Positions 59,701-64,000 of a stretch of DNA of 64,000 nt are shown one piece after another (positions within the stretch are counted from its first letter, which is position 1; each line of letters opens with the position of its first letter). The stretch is taken from contig JAEDGC010000004.1 in the NCBI GenBank assembly GCA_016297695.1, positions 1-64,000 of the forward strand, given 5' to 3'. The translations under genes and the position numbers were made by a program. Under the pieces are notes generated by a model, which was not told where the DNA came from, ran no database searches, and saw only the letters and a list, made by a program, of their open reading frames with translations. This DNA is from Bacilli bacterium (GTDB taxonomy: Bacteria; Bacillota_I; Bacilli_A; RF39; UBA660).

Positions 59701-62700
59701 TTAGGAATGATACCAGACACATTAAAAACAAGTAATTTATATGGAGTAGAATTAGATTCGATTAGTGGTAGAATTGCAAGAGAGTTATATCAAAAGTCTT
59801 CAATAGCAGTAGAGGGGTTTGAAAAAACAGAGCTTCCTGATTCATTTTTTGATGTAGCAATAGGTAATGTGCCATTTGGTGATTTTAAATTAAATGATAA
59901 AAGGTATGATAAAAATAATTTTCTAGTTCATGATTATTTCTTTGCGAAAACATTAGATAAAGTACGACCAGGTGGAGTAATTGCTTTTATAACAAGTAAG
60001 GGAACAATGGATAAAGAAAATCCTGCTGTTAGAAAGTATATTGCACAAAGAGCAGAACTTTTAGGGGCAATAAGACTTCCAGATACAACATTTAAAAATA
60101 ATGCAGGAACAGAGGTAACAAGTGATATTATTTTCTTACAAAAAAGAGATGGTATAACAGATATTATTCCAGATTGGGTATATTTAGATAAAGATGAAAA
60201 TGGAATAACAATGAATAAATATTTCATGGATAATCCAGATATGATTATGGGTAATATGGAAATGGTAAGTACAAGATTTGGATATGATTCTGCTTGTAAG
60301 TTAGAAGATAGTTCAAAACTTGAAGATATGTTAAATAATGCTATAACAAATATTCATGCCGAAATAAATGAATATGATATTGAAGAAGTTGATGAAGAAG
60401 ACTTATCAATACCTGCAGATGTCAATGTAAGAAATTTCTCTTATACTATTGTAGATGGAAAAGTATATTTTAGAGAAAATAGTAAAATGTATCCACAGGA
60501 ATTAGCATTAACAACTGAAAATAGAGTCAAAAGCATGATAGAATTAAGAGATTGTGTAAGGAGATTAATTGATTTACAAATAAATGATTATCCAGATGAA
60601 GATATAAAGAAAGAACAAATCAAACTCAATAGTTTATATGATAGTTTTAATAAGAAATATGGTCTTATAAATAGTAGAGCAAATAATATTGCTTTCTCAA
60701 ATGATAGTAGTTATTTCTTATTATGTTCACTTGAAATTCTAAATGAAAATGGTGAACTAGCAAGAAAAGCCGATATGTTTACTAAAAGAACAATAAGACC
60801 ACATGTAGAAATTACAAAAGTAGATAATGCAAATGAGGCATTGATTATATCCATATCAGAAAAGGCAAAAGTTGATATGGATTTTATTATGGAATTAACT
60901 GGTAAAACAGAAGATGAAATAGTTAAAGATTTAGAGGGAGATATCTTCTTAATACCGACAAATAGTAATGAAAAAGTTTATGTTACGCAAGATGAATATT
61001 TAAGTGGAAATGTAAGACAAAAACTTAAAGATGCTGAATATTATAATTCTATAAATCCTATTTATAATTCTAATATAAGATATTTAAAAGAAGCACAACC
61101 GAAAGATTTAAGTGCAAGTGAAATAAGTGTAAGACTTGGAGCAACTTGGATACCAGAGAGTGATATAAAAGACTTTATTAAATATCTATTAGAACCTAAC
61201 TATTATAATTCTGAAAGAATTAAAGTTCACTATTCAGAAGTTAATGGTGAGTGGAATATAGAAAATAAAAGTATTGATAAATGGAATGTTAAAGCCAATA
61301 CAACTTATGGTACAAGTAGAGCCAATGCTTATAGAATTATAGAAGACTCACTAAATTTAAGAGATATTAAAATTTTTGATTATGAGTATGATAATAATGG
61401 TAAAAGAACACAAGTTTTAAACAAAAAGGAAACAGCGATAGCACAAGGTAAGCAAGAACAGATAAAGTTGAAATTTAATGAATGGATTTGGTCAGATCCA
61501 GATAGACGAGAAAGGTTAACTAAAATATATAATGAATTATATAATTCAATTAAAAATAGAGAATATGATGGTTCACATATATCTTTTGGTGGTATGAATC
61601 CAGAAATTAAATTAAGGACACATCAAGTAAATGCGATTGCAAGAATTTTATATGGTGGAAACACTTTACTAGCACACGAAGTAGGTGCAGGTAAAACTTT
61701 TGAAATGGTAGCAGCAGCAATGGAAAGTAAAAGACTAGGATTATGCAATAAATCATTATTTGTAGTACCTAATCATATTATTGAACAATTTGCTAGTGAG
61801 TTCTTACAACTCTATCCGAGTGCCAATATTTTAGTATCAACTAAAAAAGATTTTGAAACTGCTAACCGAAAAAAATTCTGTTCAAGAATAGCAACAGGAG
61901 ATTATGACGCAATTATAATAGGACATTCTCAATTTGAAAAAATTCCAATGTCAGTAGAAAGACAAGTTAAAATCTTAAATCAACAATTGGATGATATAAC
62001 AAGAGGTATAAAAGAACTTAAAGCAAATGGTGGAGAAAACTTTTCTATTAAATCTTTAATGAAATCACAAAAATCAATTCAAAATAAACTTGATAAACTA
62101 AATAGTCAAGATAGAAAAGATGATGTTATAACATTTGAAGAATTAGGAGTAGATAGATTATTTGTAGATGAGGCACATTATTATAAAAATTTATATCTAT
62201 ATACTAAAATGAGAAATGTTGGTGGTATAGCCCAAACAGAAGCACAAAAGAGTTCTGACTTATTTATGAAATGTAGATATTTAGATGAATTAACTGGCAA
62301 TAGAGGTGTAATTTTTGCAACTGGTACTCCAATATCTAATTCAATGGTAGAACTATATACAATGCAAAGATATCTTCAATATGACAAACTATTAGATAAT
62401 CATTTACAACATTTTGATTCATGGGCAAGTACCTTTGGAGAAACAATCACAGCAATAGAGTTAGCACCAGAGGGGACAGGATATAGAAGTAAAACAAGAT
62501 TTGCTAAATTTTATAATCTACCAGAACTAATGTCCTTATTTAAAGAAGTTGCAGATATTCAAACATCAGACACATTAAATCTACCTGTACCAAAAGCAAA
62601 CTATAATAATATAGTTATAAAACCTAGTGATGTACAATTAGAACTTGTAGAATCATTTGGTGAGAGAGCAGAACTTGTAAGAAATAAGCAAGTACCATCT

Positions 62701-64000
62701 ACCGAAGATAATATGTTAAAAATAACAAATGATGGAAGAAAACTAGCACTCGATCAGCGATTAATAAATGAAATGCTACCAGATTATGAAACAAGTAAAG
62801 TATCAGTATGTGCAGATAATGTTTATAAAATATGGGAAGAGAATAAAGAGAAAAAATTAACTCAGTTATTGTTCTGTGATATGTCAACACCACATAATGA
62901 TGGAACATTTAATGTATATGATGATATAAGAAATAAACTAATAGAAAAAGGAATACCAGAAGAAGAAATAGAGTTTATTCATAATGCAGGAACAGAAGTT
63001 AAGAAAAAGGAATTATTTGCAAAAGTAAGAAAAGGACAAGTAAGAATCTTAATAGGTTCTACTCAAAAAATGGGTGCAGGAACTAATTGTCAAGATAAAT
63101 TAATAGCATTACACGATTTAGATTGTCCATGGCGTCCTAGTGATTTAACACAAAGAAGTGGAAGAATCATAAGACAAGGAAATCAAAATGATGAAGTATT
63201 TATATATAGATATGTTACTGAAAAAACATTTGATGCTTATTTATATCAGTTAGTAGAAAATAAACAAAAGTTTATAGCCCAAATAATGACTTCTAAAACC
63301 CCTTTAAGAACTGCTGAAGATATAGATGAGGTTGCACTATCTTATGCAGAAATAAAGGCATTAGCAGCAGGAAATCCACTTATTATTGAGAAAACAGATT
63401 TAGACGCACAAGTATCAAAATTACAATTATTAAAACAAAGTCATTTAAGTGAAATATATGAACTAGAAGATAAAGTTAGAAAAACTTATCCAAATCAGAT
63501 TAAAGGATTAGAAAATAGAATAGTAGGTTATGAAAGAGATATAGAAGTAAGAGATAATAATTATAAAGAAGATATTTTTGAAATGACTATACTAGGAACT
63601 AAATATATTGAAAGAGCAGAAGCAGGTACAAGAATATTAGAAGAGTGTAAAAAAATGACTAATCCTAATCCTATTGAAATTGGTGAGTTTTGTGGATTTA
63701 AAATGGAAATAAGTTTTGATTCATTAAGTAGAGAGTTTTTAATTAATCTTAAATGTAATTTATCACATCCTACTATATTAGGGACAAGCAATACAGGAAA
63801 TATAACTCGTATAGAAAATTTATTAGATAATTTTGAGAATAAATTATCAGAAAAAAAGACAGAGTTAGAAAATGTTAAGGTTCAGTTTGAAAACGCTAAA
63901 AATGAATTAAAAAGACCATTTCCACAGGAGGATGAGTTGCAAGAAAAGACAAAGAGATTAAATGAATTAAATGTTTTATTAAATCTAAATGAAAAGACTA
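56740..64000 (+). CDS. Giant ArdC-like / N6-DNA methylase / SNF2 helicase protein (3' end outside)
   Basis: At least 2420 residues with no stop before the window edge. ATG 56740 follows AAAGGAGGTG. Domains in order: ArdC-like N-terminal block (YPFQDQVLIYAQKP and RWVNKGAKGIALL, about 33-95); a disordered Asn/Glu stretch (about 265-400); mid domains of unknown type; N6-adenine methylase with NILEPCCGVGNFLG (about 975) and NVPFGDF (about 1043) as the variant catalytic motif; SNF2-type helicase with Walker A HEVGAGKTFEM (about 1646), VDEAHYYKN (about 1809), and C-lobe GAGTNCQDKL with QRSGRIIRQGNQ (about 2110-2147); then coiled coil. Such proteins ride on conjugative elements and probably protect the incoming DNA. 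Confidence 0.93.
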   Translation, partial: MATKYKFITDLYKETLDYFNRNTDSWIEFLDCASMNYKYPFQDQVLIYAQKPTARACADIETWNRTLKRWVNKGAKGIALLTDENGYPHLRYVFDVADTNSRYNNKIRLWSVNHKYEADIIESLENKYGELENKENLSQALISVANIMVEDNLEEYLSEMNEYVDKLQGLSIEDKKINEALKNFIKISVSYMLLKRSGLEPNKYLNMEDFRDVMYFNGPNVLSTIGFATSDIAKMGLKNIYETLKNVRISELKKIRTFDNENNNVYDNSVSTDNRERSDLDDNLQNTRRLSDSRIISSRTEPYTGDREIRTDEIGLSQEEQEKSLFNITNEQSINEPLDRDRQYGNNESGTNDRGNEEEREYNRGIETEQSNGMGWENEQLEDDGRRNSKTRTNNDLGIYEKSDEHHSFYVVTDHKINLILANTPHLKVDNRHIIDYFKNETDKDKRAEYLKSIFNNDYTGVMINDTMYGYKPFENGVLFWKENFLTRDTESLVSWEDLTDHYSSMILLNQLKTIEKPLRSVNEQISLIESMEIPLNDIEISQEFLDRYLQEQHKDFRYRIYEEFSKNLATKDNIDFLKDIYGLGGSSYTIKGSGIGEEHDSKGITFYRGYLDSTVRKQLFTWSQIVKRIKELIKVERFLSEKELEEYPNWLEKELQEREYREQHPYSFLEENKIEYEEPEYEYHLGDKVYIGIDEYEILEFDDEIVRCYDYQYPLFNKEFTREEFDRKVKENPGNKHLIKIESESIPVVESTSLEEELEENKTITEKIDDDLNSYIGNELTINDRKYVIDEINKDNTSLKDITFNNATGFPIFRDESTERVLELLDEKNKSIIPEFEKKKVRKTTTFDIHPEIKNKDRNQFVITDDNLGIGTPKEKYQRNIEAINVLKKCEEEDRFATPEEQRVLAEYVGWGGLSQAFDENNIQWSNEYKELKSLLTEEEYKNAMESTLTAFYTPPIVIRSMYKALENMGFKNGNILEPCCGVGNFLGMIPDTLKTSNLYGVELDSISGRIARELYQKSSIAVEGFEKTELPDSFFDVAIGNVPFGDFKLNDKRYDKNNFLVHDYFFAKTLDKVRPGGVIAFITSKGTMDKENPAVRKYIAQRAELLGAIRLPDTTFKNNAGTEVTSDIIFLQKRDGITDIIPDWVYLDKDENGITMNKYFMDNPDMIMGNMEMVSTRFGYDSACKLEDSSKLEDMLNNAITNIHAEINEYDIEEVDEEDLSIPADVNVRNFSYTIVDGKVYFRENSKMYPQELALTTENRVKSMIELRDCVRRLIDLQINDYPDEDIKKEQIKLNSLYDSFNKKYGLINSRANNIAFSNDSSYFLLCSLEILNENGELARKADMFTKRTIRPHVEITKVDNANEALIISISEKAKVDMDFIMELTGKTEDEIVKDLEGDIFLIPTNSNEKVYVTQDEYLSGNVRQKLKDAEYYNSINPIYNSNIRYLKEAQPKDLSASEISVRLGATWIPESDIKDFIKYLLEPNYYNSERIKVHYSEVNGEWNIENKSIDKWNVKANTTYGTSRANAYRIIEDSLNLRDIKIFDYEYDNNGKRTQVLNKKETAIAQGKQEQIKLKFNEWIWSDPDRRERLTKIYNELYNSIKNREYDGSHISFGGMNPEIKLRTHQVNAIARILYGGNTLLAHEVGAGKTFEMVAAAMESKRLGLCNKSLFVVPNHIIEQFASEFLQLYPSANILVSTKKDFETANRKKFCSRIATGDYDAIIIGHSQFEKIPMSVERQVKILNQQLDDITRGIKELKANGGENFSIKSLMKSQKSIQNKLDKLNSQDRKDDVITFEELGVDRLFVDEAHYYKNLYLYTKMRNVGGIAQTEAQKSSDLFMKCRYLDELTGNRGVIFATGTPISNSMVELYTMQRYLQYDKLLDNHLQHFDSWASTFGETITAIELAPEGTGYRSKTRFAKFYNLPELMSLFKEVADIQTSDTLNLPVPKANYNNIVIKPSDVQLELVESFGERAELVRNKQVPSTEDNMLKITNDGRKLALDQRLINEMLPDYETSKVSVCADNVYKIWEENKEKKLTQLLFCDMSTPHNDGTFNVYDDIRNKLIEKGIPEEEIEFIHNAGTEVKKKELFAKVRKGQVRILIGSTQKMGAGTNCQDKLIALHDLDCPWRPSDLTQRSGRIIRQGNQNDEVFIYRYVTEKTFDAYLYQLVENKQKFIAQIMTSKTPLRTAEDIDEVALSYAEIKALAAGNPLIIEKTDLDAQVSKLQLLKQSHLSEIYELEDKVRKTYPNQIKGLENRIVGYERDIEVRDNNYKEDIFEMTILGTKYIERAEAGTRILEECKKMTNPNPIEIGEFCGFKMEISFDSLSREFLINLKCNLSHPTILGTSNTGNITRIENLLDNFENKLSEKKTELENVKVQFENAKNELKRPFPQEDELQEKTKRLNELNVLLNLNEKT

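Larger units (their letters stand above)
46057..64000 (+). mobile_element. Integrative (conjugative) element, left part
   Basis: From the cwlD break to the end of the window all genes are co-oriented and of accessory type: parA-parB, secreted and sortase-anchored proteins, a SipW export set, small accessory genes, and the giant ArdC/methylase/SNF2 protein typical of Gram-positive integrative conjugative elements. Integrase, relaxase and the mating pore are not in the window, so calling it conjugative is inference. Base use is as AT-rich as the host. Confidence 0.75.

Overview
The window is a very AT-rich chromosome segment from a low-GC Bacillota (Firmicutes), most likely a gut member of class Bacilli. 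Three observations support this. An RNA polymerase delta subunit gene (rpoE) lies behind ywiB-argS, as in Bacilli. A spoIIR gene follows prfA-prmC, as in spore formers. TGA acts as a stop codon and tryptophan is TGG, so this is not a code-4 mollicute. The species cannot be named from the sequence alone.

Region 1 (1-18.5 kb) is ordinary chromosome: a GNAT acetyltransferase, an HD-domain protein, hisS, the UV-damage endonuclease uvsE, a membrane diguanylate cyclase, a polytopic GT-C-like protein, an unusual minus-strand pair (227 aa and 970 aa, unknown function), phosphoketolase xfp, a PH-like protein, a LysM protein and tRNA-Cys. Region 2 (18.5-22.7 kb) holds a zinc-dependent phospholipase C-like protein and a compact SipW-type surface-fibre locus: a TasA/camelysin-like subunit, a larger paralogue and a SipW-type signal peptidase with a long charged tail. 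Region 3 (22.7-30.9 kb) is accessory DNA: unknown genes, two kinase-like proteins, a glutamine-amidotransferase-like hydrolase, broken genes, and a family of repeated intergenic modules. It ends in a 315-bp duplication of the uvrB 5' end that brackets a one-gene cassette.

Region 4 (30.9-43.9 kb) is core genome: uvrB, a class A PBP, ywiB-argS, rpoE, prfA-prmC-spoIIR-mntP, murA, lemA and a COG2509 flavoprotein. Between spoIIR and mntP a terminator-like hairpin buries the mntP ribosome binding site. Region 5 (43.8-45.9 kb) is a SANT-repeat protein plus sigma factor module, bounded by two copies of a 23-bp terminator core.

Region 6 (about 46.06 kb to the window end) is the left part of an integrative element inserted in the spore-cortex amidase gene cwlD, of which only the first codons remain. 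The element carries parA-parB, a secreted protein, a tiny membrane peptide, a 1216-aa thioester/Cna-B adhesin with a non-canonical sorting signal, its own sortase, a second SipW system (BsaA-like subunit, SipW peptidase, Listeria-Bacteroides repeat protein), four small accessory genes and a giant ArdC-like/N6-methylase/SNF2-helicase protein that runs off the window. The genome therefore carries two separate SipW export sets, one chromosomal and one mobile, whose substrates share a T-[FI]-[AS]-Y-F signal motif. No CRISPR array, rRNA or transposase was seen.
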